From: JAYUJH01 sp043765375
GTDB taxonomy: Bacteria; Pseudomonadota; Alphaproteobacteria; Rickettsiales; UBA998
Direction: 5' to 3'
DNA: 64,000 nucleotides
Assembly (NCBI GenBank): GCA_043765375.1
Contig: JAYUJH010000023.1
Coordinates: 34,763 to 98,762 of the forward strand
Shown: in pieces, positions 26,281 through 35,539 of the stretch
How the letters are laid out: each line of letters begins with the position of its first letter
Position numbering within the stretch: the stretch's first letter is position 1
Made by a program: the position numbers and the translations under genes
Notes under the pieces: generated by a model
Databases searched by the model: none
Seen by the model: only the letters and a program-made list of their open reading frames with translations
Told to the model about the DNA's origin: nothing

Positions 26281-28116
26281 TCAACAATTATATTCAGGCA
26301 CTAAATCTTGCAATAGGCGCAGCACCATGTCACTATTAAAATTATGGCAGGCCTCTTGCAGTGCGTCAAGTTCATGTTGTTGCGGTAAATTAACGCTATG
26401 CAATTTGGCACGCATGATTTTTTTATGCTCTGTTTGGCTAAGCGGTTCTTTGCCATAAACCAGCTCTTCACGTAATTTTTCACCCGCTCGCAACCCCGTA
26501 AAACGAATATGCACATCTTTATTTGGCGTAAACCCAGCGAGGCGAATCATTTGCTCGGCGAGGCTCAAAATGCGAACGGGTTTGCCCATATCTAAAATAT
26601 ATAAACCAACTCCTTGTTTTGCTTGGGCTGCTGCTTGAATTACCAACCCCGATGCTTCACGAATTGTCATGAAATATCGCTCCATTTCAGGGTGGGTGAC
26701 AGTCAATGGCCCTCCCGATTTGAGTTGCTCTTGAAATAATGGCACAACTGAACCTGTTGAACCAAGCACATTACCAAACCGCACGATTGTCATTTTCAGT
26801 TCAGGCGCAATCAATGAAATATTTGCACAAACTAGTTCCGCCAAGCGTTTGCTCGCCCCCATTACGTTGGCAGGGTGAACGGCTTTATCAGTTGAAACTA
26901 ATACAAATATTTCCACCCCCTCCAAAGCCGCTGCCCTTGCCACGTTTAATGTGCCAAAAACATTGGTGATAATGGTTTCTTCAGGGTTTTCTTCAGCAAG
27001 TGGAACATGTTTGAGGGCGGCTGCATGAAACACGATATCTGGGTTGGTCTCAGCAATGATTTGTTGAACTCTTTTGCCATCACGCACATCAGCTAGCACG
27101 GATAGGCGAGATATTTGTGCATGATTGAGCGCAAGTTCTCTGTCAATTTGGTATAAATTATGTTCGGATTGCTCTAAAATAATCAAACGAGTTGGTGAAT
27201 GGCTAGCAATTTGACGCACTAATTCACTACCAATTGAACCGCCCGCACCCGTCACCAGCACTACTCGCTCCCTAATTAACCGTTGCATTGCGTTATTATC
27301 ATGTGAAGTTTGGGGGCGGTTGAGCAAATCCTCAATCGCAATCGGGCGCACATCTTGTTTTAACACGCCATCTTCCAAATCAGTGGGGCGGGGCAGGCGG
27401 GCGAGCAAAATCCCTTGCGCTTCACAAATTGGCATTAGGGATTGTATGATGCTAGCATCTAAAAATTGGTCGCTTAAAATCAGCCGTTGCGGTTTTTTAC
27501 CATCTTTTTCCAAGCGTGCGATGATTTCTGCTAGCTGCGCCAGTGAGGAAAATATCGGTATCCCTCGCATAGTTCTGCCAGCCCGAGCTGCATTATCATC
27601 AATAATCGCTACTACATTATATTGCATATCACGTTTGCGTTGCACAGTGCGGATAAAACTCTCCGAGTGATCATTCGCTCCAATTATTGCCACATTTATT
27701 TTTTGTTGCGCTCCTTTTTTGCTATGTTCCCGAACCTTGCGATAAAGCAAACGGGTGGAAGCAAGAAGGCTCGCTAAAATCAGGAAATGGAGGATTGGTA
27801 TGGAGCGAGGCACTCCCTCAAGGCGATTATATAAAAATATGATGATATAAGAGGTGATGATGCTTGCCACACAAACTTTGATGATTGTGGTGAGTTCGTT
27901 GATGGATATATATCGCCATACTTCCTTTGGTAAGCGAAATAATAGACCAAAACAAACAAAACATAACATGAATATGGAGCAATCAACCAGCAAGATTTGT
28001 GGGGATACGGAAAATGCTTTATCACCGAGGCGCAGATAAATAGCAATTGGCAGGCTCAATCCTGCCATCAACAAATCATGAATTGCTGAAATTACCGATC
28101 TTTTAGGAAGACGCAT
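26281..28116 (-). CDS. Membrane-bound NDP-sugar 4,6-dehydratase (CapD/WbpM/PglF family)
   Basis: These enzymes dehydrate UDP-GlcNAc at C4/C6 as the first step to rare amino sugars for O-antigen, capsule or protein glycans. The 611-aa protein has four N-terminal membrane helices and a CoA-binding-like Rossmann fold. A catalytic SDR domain follows with GAGGSIGSELVRQI, VSTDKAVHPANVMGASKR and PEMERYFMTI. In this subfamily the usual Tyr of YxxxK is Met. Its start overlaps the WecA/WbpL-like gene by 14 bp. In Pseudomonas the WbpL and WbpM pair works together in the same way. Confidence 0.9.
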   Translation of the reverse strand: MRLPKRSVISAIHDLLMAGLSLPIAIYLRLGDKAFSVSPQILLVDCSIFMLCFVCFGLLFRLPKEVWRYISINELTTIIKVCVASIITSYIIIFLYNRLEGVPRSIPILHFLILASLLASTRLLYRKVREHSKKGAQQKINVAIIGANDHSESFIRTVQRKRDMQYNVVAIIDDNAARAGRTMRGIPIFSSLAQLAEIIARLEKDGKKPQRLILSDQFLDASIIQSLMPICEAQGILLARLPRPTDLEDGVLKQDVRPIAIEDLLNRPQTSHDNNAMQRLIRERVVLVTGAGGSIGSELVRQIASHSPTRLIILEQSEHNLYQIDRELALNHAQISRLSVLADVRDGKRVQQIIAETNPDIVFHAAALKHVPLAEENPEETIITNVFGTLNVARAAALEGVEIFVLVSTDKAVHPANVMGASKRLAELVCANISLIAPELKMTIVRFGNVLGSTGSVVPLFQEQLKSGGPLTVTHPEMERYFMTIREASGLVIQAAAQAKQGVGLYILDMGKPVRILSLAEQMIRLAGFTPNKDVHIRFTGLRAGEKLREELVYGKEPLSQTEHKKIMRAKLHSVNLPQQHELDALQEACHNFNSDMVLRLLQDLVPEYNC

Positions 28117-29122
28117 ATTTAACTATATTTTTGGTTTTACGGTTCTTCATTTTTGCCCCAGCACTTGCAAAATAAATATATATCACCATTGCTAAGCCAT
28201 AAATTGCGCTAAGTGCTAGCAACCTAAATTGCGGTTTATATAAACATATTAGCAACGCCATCAGCATTAACAAATTATAAAATGTTAATATTTTTGTTGC
28301 CATATTATGCGAATATCCACCCCGCACAAATTGTTGATAAGCATGTTCAGAATGCGCTTGCCACGGCTTTTTACCGCATAATAAGCGTTTAGCGAAAGTC
28401 AAACCTGAATCCAGCAGATAATAAGCGGGTAAGATCAAGGCTTCCACCCAAAGCCCTTTGCTCGCCAATGACATAAGAAACCACGCCATTAATGCTCCAA
28501 GCCCAATTGACCCACTATCACCTAAAAATATGGTAGCAGGGTGGCGATTAAAATACCAAAACCCAATCACGCTGCTAATTATAATCAAATTATCATATGC
28601 AACTGAATTATGAATATTTGGCGCAATCATTGATATGAGAATTAACCCTAAACATATCATGGTTGTTTGCAAAGCGGTTATTTCATCAATTCCGTCCATG
28701 AAATTATAGATATTCATGAACCATACCATGCCCACAACTAATATGGCGTGTTCAACAAATTGAGGCAAAGCGGGAACGATTTGCGCGGGCAATTCTGCCA
28801 CCATCATCATTGCTGCAATCACATGAAAGATTAGGCGCAACAAAGGTGATAAACCTCTGAAATCATCAATTGCAGAAACAAAAATTAGCAACAGCACAGC
28901 GCATAATATATTTGCATTCATACCAAGCACGCACAAAAAACCAATTATGCTCAACATAACGGCAATTCCAGCACCTTTTGGCACGGGTTTTGTGTGGTTA
29001 TCACGGATATTTGGAACGCGCGCACCGCCAAACATTTCACTCATATAGCGCACAGAAAAGGTTCCAACAAAACTGAAAAATGCCGCTGATAAAGATAAAA
29101 TAATTACATATGTTAAAATCAT
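28103..29122 (-). CDS. Polyprenyl-phosphate sugar-1-phosphate transferase (WecA/WbpL-like)
   Basis: This integral membrane enzyme of the MraY/WecA family starts lipid-linked glycan synthesis by adding a sugar-1-phosphate to undecaprenyl phosphate. The 339-aa protein has about ten helices and the family motifs NHTKPVPKGAGIAV, AIDDFRGLSPLLRLIFH, NIYNFMDGIDE, LGDSGSIGLGAL, and the HAYQQFVRGG loop (the HIHH-like region). WbpL is the best match by pattern and partner. It lies 51 bp after wzt and overlaps the dehydratase. Confidence 0.9.
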   Translation of the reverse strand: MILTYVIILSLSAAFFSFVGTFSVRYMSEMFGGARVPNIRDNHTKPVPKGAGIAVMLSIIGFLCVLGMNANILCAVLLLIFVSAIDDFRGLSPLLRLIFHVIAAMMMVAELPAQIVPALPQFVEHAILVVGMVWFMNIYNFMDGIDEITALQTTMICLGLILISMIAPNIHNSVAYDNLIIISSVIGFWYFNRHPATIFLGDSGSIGLGALMAWFLMSLASKGLWVEALILPAYYLLDSGLTFAKRLLCGKKPWQAHSEHAYQQFVRGGYSHNMATKILTFYNLLMLMALLICLYKPQFRLLALSAIYGLAMVIYIYFASAGAKMKNRKTKNIVKYASS

Positions 29123-29173
29123 AACATAGTTACTACAATCGTTTTATGCAAATAGCAAGCAATTATAGCGATG

Positions 29174-30637
29174 CTAGATTGAAGATGCTATAGCGGTTAT
29201 CCCTGCATCAATCAGTCCAGTAGGTTTTAATATTTTATTATTTTGTTCAGTGGAATCCACAACTTTGATATGTATTGCATCAACCACACGATGTACAAAG
29301 CGATAACTACCAAATTGCTCCTCCACTGCGCCAATATTCAAGAAATAATCGCCGTTGCGCAAATTACATGGAACATTAAACTGCACTTGTATCTTTTCAC
29401 CTGCTTGATGCGAAAGTTTTTTAGTTTCGCTTTGAGATGATTTGAATAATGCTCCCGCAATTTCAATCCCCGTCATGGTTTTTATCATCATAGAAAAATG
29501 TAAATTATTAACTGGCTCGGATAATTCCAGCTCATATTTCACATGATAATTTGCTCCAACTCGCCAAATTGCTGCGATATTGCCTTCAACATCAACTGCT
29601 CGCCAATTGCTTAATTCACCACCATTTTGAGGATATATTAATTGTGTTTCGGGATTATTTTTGGCTTTCATTTTGGTTGATGTTGGCACTTGCTCACCCG
29701 CTATTTGCGCACGGATAATTGCCCGTTCATCATCAGGTGCAAATAACATATTATGATATGATGCAATCACATTTGCGGGAGATCCTTGCGTCAATAATTC
29801 CCCCGCATCAAGCAACATCGCATGGTCGCACAAATCAATAATTGCACCAGCTGAATGTGACACGAAAAATATGGTTGCGCCGTTTTCTTGCAATTGCCTA
29901 ATGCGGGCGAAACATTTGCGTTGAAATCCTTCATCACCCACGGCTAACGCTTCGTCAACAATTAATATCTCGGGGTTGATGGCGATGGCGGTTGCGAAAG
30001 CGAGGCGAACATACATTCCGCTGGAATAAGTGCTGACTGCTTGGTCGATTGCCTGTTTGTTTAAGCCAGAAAATGCGATAATTTCATCATATTTAGCAAT
30101 GATTTCTAACTTGCTTAAGCCCATGATGCTGCCGCTTAAATAGATATTATCATGCCCGCTGAAAGCTGGGTTAAATCCTGCGCCGAGTTCCAGCAAGGCA
30201 GATATGCGACCATTTACCCGCACTTCGCCGCTTGTTGGAGTGAGTGTTCCCGCAATCATTTGCAGCAGGGTTGATTTGCCCGAGCCATTACAGCCGACAA
30301 CTCCGATTGTTTGACCTCGCTTCACCTCAAGCGAGAGGGGTTTTAAGGCTTCATGCTCCCTGAAATATTGTTTTTTGCCACGCATTAAGGATTGTTTCAA
30401 ACGGTCTGCGGGGCGGTTATAAATACGATATGTTTTGCTGACTTCCGTTAATGAAATTGCGGGTGATAATGTGGCAGGTGTTGAGATGGCAGGTAATGAA
30501 ATTGCAGGTGATAACATATGGCTTGATGATGCACCTATTAGCTGATTTACGCCTGATGATGCTGTTAGTGGAATATCATTTAACGATATTTTTTCTGACG
30601 AGTTTTCTTCTGATGAAGTTAATATTTTATTGTTCAT
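29174..30637 (-). CDS. wzt: Wzt-like polysaccharide ABC-exporter ATPase
   Basis: Wzt energises export of lipid-linked O-polysaccharide. The 487-aa protein has Walker A GCNGSGKSTLLQMIAGTL, signature VSTYSSGMYVRLAFA, Walker B ILIVDEALAVGDEGFQRKC and the His of FVSHS. A C-terminal domain of about 160 residues matches the Wzt carbohydrate-recognition domain, which reads the chain terminus. The first 60 residues are an unusual Ser/Pro/Ile-rich extension with PAIS repeats (SPAISLPAIS). The Wzm permease gene is not present in the window. Its ATG overlaps the stop of motE by 4 bp. Confidence 0.9.
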   Translation of the reverse strand: MNNKILTSSEENSSEKISLNDIPLTASSGVNQLIGASSSHMLSPAISLPAISTPATLSPAISLTEVSKTYRIYNRPADRLKQSLMRGKKQYFREHEALKPLSLEVKRGQTIGVVGCNGSGKSTLLQMIAGTLTPTSGEVRVNGRISALLELGAGFNPAFSGHDNIYLSGSIMGLSKLEIIAKYDEIIAFSGLNKQAIDQAVSTYSSGMYVRLAFATAIAINPEILIVDEALAVGDEGFQRKCFARIRQLQENGATIFFVSHSAGAIIDLCDHAMLLDAGELLTQGSPANVIASYHNMLFAPDDERAIIRAQIAGEQVPTSTKMKAKNNPETQLIYPQNGGELSNWRAVDVEGNIAAIWRVGANYHVKYELELSEPVNNLHFSMMIKTMTGIEIAGALFKSSQSETKKLSHQAGEKIQVQFNVPCNLRNGDYFLNIGAVEEQFGSYRFVHRVVDAIHIKVVDSTEQNNKILKPTGLIDAGITAIASSI

Positions 30638-31548
30638 TTTTTAGGCGGGGTTTGAGTGCTTGGATTTGCCTGCCCTATTGGCAATTGCCCAAGTTGGGGT
30701 TGCTGCTGCCCGAGCGAAGGCGAGGATAATTGCTCAAGCGAAGGCGAGGATAATTGCCCAAGCGAAGGCGGTGAAATATTATTTAGCGAAGGCGGTGAAA
30801 TATTATTCAATGTTTCCTCTTGTTTAGTGCGTAATTTCCTATCTTCCGCCAATTCTTCCGTGAGTAATTTCGCTTTGAGTGGTGACATTTTCGCCAAAAT
30901 TGGTGCAGCTTTGCGCTCCGCCATACGATCCGCTACCATCAATAAAATTGACATTTCCAACTCATCAAAAATACGAGCAGCATCTTTTGGGCGCATATTT
31001 TCATAAATCTTCACTAAACTCGCTATTTTTGCCTCTTCCTCTTTGTCATAAGCGGTGAGAAGTTCACGCACAGTTTTCTCTAACGCACTGATTTGTTTGA
31101 TTTTTTCCTCTAGGCGTATATCTGTTGCCTCAAGCAAACTTTCTTTCATGCGCACATTTTCTTCCATTTGCTCCAATTCTTCACGACGCTTTGATAGGCT
31201 TTGCAAAATATCAACTTCAATTTCAGAAAAATCAGTTTTTTCTACAGCAAGTTGTGCGCTTAAATCCTTATTATCTGATGCAATATTAGTATTTTTAGCA
31301 CTCATATTTTTTGTGTCATTTTTTTCAACGAATTGCTCTTTTGACGTTTTTTCATCTATCTGTTTTGCATCATCTTTATTGCTTGCAACATCTTTTGCGG
31401 CAATCGCTGGCGTGCTTAAAAATAATTGTGAAAACTGATTTCCCGTTTCGTAAATATCATAAAACTTTGCAACCAACAGCAAGCATAAGCTCGCAATTGT
31501 GACGGGCAGTAATCGTATTTTTCTGTTATAATGTTTAATATTGCTCAT
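30634..31548 (-). CDS. motE: MotE-like flagellar motor chaperone
   Basis: MotE-type proteins stabilise the periplasmic stator protein MotC in alphaproteobacteria. The 304-aa protein has one N-terminal membrane helix (about 12-30) and a long charged coiled coil. A MgtE-N-like motif follows (KIYENMRPKDAARIFDEL and MSPLKAKLL), the family hallmark. The C-terminus is a repeat region of alternating SPPSLNNI and SSPSLEQL units, matched by tandem DNA repeats at about 30700-30800. It overlaps both the upstream and the downstream gene by 4 bp. Confidence 0.85.
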   Translation of the reverse strand: MSNIKHYNRKIRLLPVTIASLCLLLVAKFYDIYETGNQFSQLFLSTPAIAAKDVASNKDDAKQIDEKTSKEQFVEKNDTKNMSAKNTNIASDNKDLSAQLAVEKTDFSEIEVDILQSLSKRREELEQMEENVRMKESLLEATDIRLEEKIKQISALEKTVRELLTAYDKEEEAKIASLVKIYENMRPKDAARIFDELEMSILLMVADRMAERKAAPILAKMSPLKAKLLTEELAEDRKLRTKQEETLNNISPPSLNNISPPSLGQLSSPSLEQLSSPSLGQQQPQLGQLPIGQANPSTQTPPKK

Positions 31549-32195
31549 GATTTATCTTTTTTCAATGCTTGGATTAAATCTTGTTCGGATTTGCTGCGCA
31601 TTCTCGCCATTGGTAACATTGGGGGCGACATTGGCGATGCTTTCTCGGCAGATTTTGCCCCACCTTTAAGCTCTGAAATCCTATCCATCATCGCTTCAAT
31701 CCCTCGTTTTTCTCCTGTTTTTTCCGCATTATTATTTTGATTAATTCTTGCGTCCAAATCAGGTTTTTCCCACATGTTCTCTCGTGTATTTTCCCTTGCA
31801 TTTTCACGCAATTGTCCGCCATTCATTCGCCCTATATTATTTTCCCGCTCTGTAACACTTGCTTCGCGTTTATTGCTAATTTGCCCATCAATTTTGTCCG
31901 CAGTTTTGTTGGCTCGCTCAATCATAAACTCCAAATCATTGGCGAGATAATTCGCTTTATCCAATTTTGCTTGAATATTTTCACCAATTTTGCGGCTTGC
32001 ACGGTGAATCTCTTGAATGCTATCAACTGCTGCCTTGGTTGAAACATCAAATTGCTGAATTAGTCCCGCCAATTCTGATTTTGAATCCTGCAATAATTTA
32101 ATCCGCATATTCAACTTAATACAATAAAAAATAGTCGCAGAAAGCAGCCCCGCCACGGCAATATCTAACAATATTTTGACAATTATCTCATTCAT
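31545..32195 (-). CDS. DUF6468-type flagellar operon protein
   Basis: This 216-aa protein has an N-terminal membrane helix (KILLDIAVAGLLSATIFYCIKL), then a conserved helical region with LIQQFDVSTKAAVDSIQEIH. The rest is a polar Asn/Arg-rich tail with repeated RENxREN units. The position between fliM and motE fits a protein I know as DUF6468 in alphaproteobacterial flagellar operons. The function is unknown, possibly basal-body related. It starts 1 bp after fliM and overlaps motE by 4 bp. Confidence 0.75.
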   Translation of the reverse strand: MNEIIVKILLDIAVAGLLSATIFYCIKLNMRIKLLQDSKSELAGLIQQFDVSTKAAVDSIQEIHRASRKIGENIQAKLDKANYLANDLEFMIERANKTADKIDGQISNKREASVTERENNIGRMNGGQLRENARENTRENMWEKPDLDARINQNNNAEKTGEKRGIEAMMDRISELKGGAKSAEKASPMSPPMLPMARMRSKSEQDLIQALKKDKS

Positions 32196-32196
32196 T

Positions 32197-33252
32197 TTAG
32201 TTGCGCTCCGCTTTTGCTTTGATTGGCTCTAATAATGATATTGCAATTTTCTCACCAACTCTGCCCAAACGTGCCTTGCCAATCACAACATCGCCACATT
32301 TTAGTGAAATATCATCATTTGGTTCTTTATCCAGCAAAATAGTTGAACCAATTTGTAGATTAATTAAATCACCAAGTGAGATATGTTTTTCGTCAAGCAA
32401 TGCACTAATTTGCACATTAGAATTGCGAATCTCATTGCTCATATGTCGCTCCCAACTATTATCCTGCCCGAACTTTTCGCCAATAAAAATCTGTGACAAC
32501 AAATCACGAATTGGTTCAAGCGTTTCATGTGGCAACATCACCTCAATCATACCGCTACGTTCATCAATTTCTACCAGCAACCGCACCAATAGCACCGAAT
32601 TATTGGGGCGAGTTATGGTGGCAAAACGTGGATTGCTCTCCAAACGTTCATATTGAAAGGTTACTGGCGAGATGGAATCAAACGATTGGCTCATATCAGA
32701 TAGCACAATTTCCACCAATGACTTCACCAAATCTTGCTCAATTGTGGTATATGGCCTGCCTTCAACTCGCACAGTTTTGCTAGTTTTTCTGCCACCAAGC
32801 AACACATCTACCATGGAATAAATCAGGGCAGAATCCACCATGATTAAACCAAAGTTCTCCCATTCATTCGCCCGAAAAACCACCATCAAAGCAGGCAGGG
32901 GAATTGAATTGAGATAATCATCAAACCGCATTGAAACCATAGAATCAATATTCACATCAACATTATCCGAGGTGAAATTGCGCATGGAAGTTGAAAGCAA
33001 TCGCACCATTCGGTCAAATATAATCTCAAGCATCGGCAGTTTTTCATATGCCATGCGGGATTTACCAAGCAAAGCATTCAGCCCTGTGCTTGCCTCATCT
33101 GCCCGTGCTGCTGCACCAAACCCAAGCAAAGCATCAATTTCATCTTGGTTTAGCACACGCTCATTTTTGCCACTATCAGAGCCAGAAAGCATGGTTGCCC
33201 AGTCATCAGCAGCAGAATTATCTTCATTATCATCATTATTTTTATCAGCCAT
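32197..33252 (-). CDS. fliM: Flagellar motor switch protein FliM
   Basis: FliM is the middle part of the rotor switch and binds phosphorylated CheY. The 351-aa protein has the N-terminal LNQDEIDALLGFG motif (CheY-binding segment, normally LSQxEIDALL). The CheC-like middle domain follows, with LPMLEIIFDRMVRLLSTSMRNFT, and a C-terminal SpoA domain with LGDLINLQIGSTILLD. All parts are intact. It lies 27 bp after fliL. Confidence 0.95.
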   Translation of the reverse strand: MADKNNDDNEDNSAADDWATMLSGSDSGKNERVLNQDEIDALLGFGAAARADEASTGLNALLGKSRMAYEKLPMLEIIFDRMVRLLSTSMRNFTSDNVDVNIDSMVSMRFDDYLNSIPLPALMVVFRANEWENFGLIMVDSALIYSMVDVLLGGRKTSKTVRVEGRPYTTIEQDLVKSLVEIVLSDMSQSFDSISPVTFQYERLESNPRFATITRPNNSVLLVRLLVEIDERSGMIEVMLPHETLEPIRDLLSQIFIGEKFGQDNSWERHMSNEIRNSNVQISALLDEKHISLGDLINLQIGSTILLDKEPNDDISLKCGDVVIGKARLGRVGEKIAISLLEPIKAKAERN

Positions 33253-33279
33253 TATTTAGCATTCCTAACAAATGTTGGT

Positions 33280-33819
33280 CTATTGAATCAATAATTCTTT
33301 GAATAATATATTATTTATTTTATCTGGATATAATATTTTATTGAAACGAAGGGTTAGTTCTTCTCGTAATAATTGTATCCCCGCTGAACCTTTCAAATCA
33401 CTTGGGCGCAATTCACGCAAATATATATTAACTACATCTAAGATTTTTGGTTGCATTTCTTGGATTTTAATCAATAATTCTGGGTTAGCTAGCTCCACTG
33501 TGATTGACATTTTGATAAAGCTAGGAGTTGCAGAGCCAGGGTTTAAGTTCGCTACGAACTCGGGCAGATGATGATATGATATTTTGGGTAAATCTGCGTT
33601 ATTTGTTTTGTTATTGTTGCTTTCGCCTTTGTTTTTGCTTCCATCGCCTTTGGAGCTATCACCTTGTGCATCATCAGATTTTTGTTCGCTTATGATGAAC
33701 TTATCAAGCATTCCAGTGAAATAAGCTGCTGCCATTCCACCAAGCAACAATGTTGAAATTAGCAATATTATAATTACTAATTTGCTTTTGCTTGATTTTT
33801 CTTCATTATCATCATTCAT
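33280..33819 (-). CDS. fliL: Flagellar basal-body protein FliL
   Basis: FliL is a single-pass inner-membrane protein around the stator that affects motor torque. The 179-aa protein has a short cytoplasmic N-terminus, one helix (KLVIIILLISTLLLGGMAAAY), a Ser/Lys/Asn-rich linker, and a periplasmic domain. Its C-terminal LRELRPSDLKGSAGIQLLREELTLRFNKIL motif is the family signature (the region is about 150-175). It is the first gene of the flagellar-glycan run and faces the M48 protease gene across 241 bp. Confidence 0.92.
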   Translation of the reverse strand: MNDDNEEKSSKSKLVIIILLISTLLLGGMAAAYFTGMLDKFIISEQKSDDAQGDSSKGDGSKNKGESNNNKTNNADLPKISYHHLPEFVANLNPGSATPSFIKMSITVELANPELLIKIQEMQPKILDVVNIYLRELRPSDLKGSAGIQLLREELTLRFNKILYPDKINNILFKELLIQ

Positions 33820-34060
33820 TTGCGTAATTCCTTAAACTTCTAACATAATATATTAGGTTATTATTGTAATTTGCAGCAAGTAGCTGTAAAAATCACAATA
33901 TAATATATTATTTAATCACATATTATTCAGTTAGTTGCAACAAAACTCTAAATATTGTTAGCGTTATTAGCAGATAATTCAAAAAAGTTGTTTATAAGCA
34001 ACTTGTTATGAAATATATTGAATTATAAGTTATGTTGTGATTTAGCTATTAATTAATTAA

Positions 34061-35413
34061 TTAAAAAACAATTGGGGCATCTTTAAGCGTATTTGCATAT
34101 AATAGCAAATCTTCAATGCGAATTATTGCTTCTGATTGATTGGTGGTTAGTTGATTTTTGGCACGCTCCAAATGTTCCAGCAAATCCTCTTTATTTTGGT
34201 TGAGTGCGGCAATTTCTGCAAGGCATAACTCGGCATTGCCAAGATCATTTTGTTTGCCATATATCTTTGCTAAATTACGCCAAGTTGGTTGATAGGTCGG
34301 GTCAATCTCGCTGGCATAAAGCAGTTCTTGCTTGGCTAATTCCTGCAATTCTTGCCTGTTTGATTCCACCATCACTTTGGCATAATCACTACGAATTAAG
34401 GCAGAGTTTGGCAATAAATCACGGGCAATTTTATATTCCGTAATCGCCTCATCATAACGCCGTGATTCAAACAAAATGCTGCCTTTAATCTCATGTAAAT
34501 ATGGGTTATTTGGCTCAATAGCAATTAATGGTTCAATTTCATTTAACGCCTCGTTAAATAGTGAGATATTCATCTTGGCAATCGCCCGTGCAATATGCGC
34601 CTCCTCGGAATTATCTGTTGCAATAAATTGTAGCATAACTTGTTGTGAATCACCAAGATAACCGATTAATTTTGCTTTCACCAAATTATGTTCACGTTGC
34701 AATTTTGCTTCAAGATGCGGATATTTCCCCCGAGTTTCCTCAACGTGAGAACGCATGTGAGTGATTCGCTCCTTGCTTAACGGGTGAGTGCGAGAATATG
34801 AATCAACATTCTGCCCGATGATATATTTCTTTTCCTCACGGCGCAATCTCTCAAACATTTGCAACATTCCTTCGCTGGATAATTGCAACTTATCCATGAA
34901 ACTAATTGCCGCTTGGTCAGCCGCTTGTTCATTTGCCCGAGAATGAGCGAGCAGTGAGCGGTTAGCAATATGTCCGCCGCCCGAAATTATCGCCGCCCCA
35001 ACGTCCGCACTTCCAGCCGCCGCCGCTGCCGCTCCCAGCAAATATGAAAGCACCATTTGCACATTTGCTTGCTCCACACTTGCGCTAATTCCGATGATAT
35101 GTCCAGCATAAATATGCGCCATTTCATGCGCTAGCACTCCCATGATCATATCAGGATTTTGTGCTTCGGTGATTAGCCCCGTATTGATAAAAATATTGCT
35201 ACCACCCGCAACAAAAGCGTTAATGCGAGAGTCTGCCACAATGAATATACGCAATGATTGTGGATTAATTCCAGCAATTTGAGCAATTGGCAGGGTTAAT
35301 TTGCGCAAATATTCCTCAATTTGAGCATCACGAATTAGCCCCGCATAAGCAATGTTAGATTGAACGCAAATCAGCAAAAAAGTAATAAAAAAGGTAAGAA
35401 TTATTTTTTTCAT
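34061..35413 (-). CDS. Periplasmic M48 family zinc metalloprotease (BepA-like)
   Basis: Proteases of this type guard outer-membrane assembly by degrading stalled barrel proteins. The 450-aa protein has a signal peptide ending near IAYAG. The zinc motif is HEMAHIYAGH, with the third ligand in NEQAADQAAISFM, and a C-terminal TPR region follows (about 270-400). BepA-like proteases share this order. The gene diverges from pelA across 126 bp. Neither direct regulation nor a link to Pel is visible. Confidence 0.88.
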   Translation of the reverse strand: MKKIILTFFITFLLICVQSNIAYAGLIRDAQIEEYLRKLTLPIAQIAGINPQSLRIFIVADSRINAFVAGGSNIFINTGLITEAQNPDMIMGVLAHEMAHIYAGHIIGISASVEQANVQMVLSYLLGAAAAAAGSADVGAAIISGGGHIANRSLLAHSRANEQAADQAAISFMDKLQLSSEGMLQMFERLRREEKKYIIGQNVDSYSRTHPLSKERITHMRSHVEETRGKYPHLEAKLQREHNLVKAKLIGYLGDSQQVMLQFIATDNSEEAHIARAIAKMNISLFNEALNEIEPLIAIEPNNPYLHEIKGSILFESRRYDEAITEYKIARDLLPNSALIRSDYAKVMVESNRQELQELAKQELLYASEIDPTYQPTWRNLAKIYGKQNDLGNAELCLAEIAALNQNKEDLLEHLERAKNQLTTNQSEAIIRIEDLLLYANTLKDAPIVF

Positions 35414-35539
35414 ATATTTATATTTTCGTATATTATTTTATGTTAGTTGCGATTGCCTTTATTTAATTTTAATATTATATTGATATTAATTATCTTACTT
35501 GCTTTGCATGATTTAATCATATAAAGGCAATATATAATA

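Noticed and set aside
33985..34004. Small hairpin AAGTTG/CAACTT between fliL and the M48 gene
   Set aside because: Six base pairs without a T tract or other context; likely chance in AT-rich DNA.
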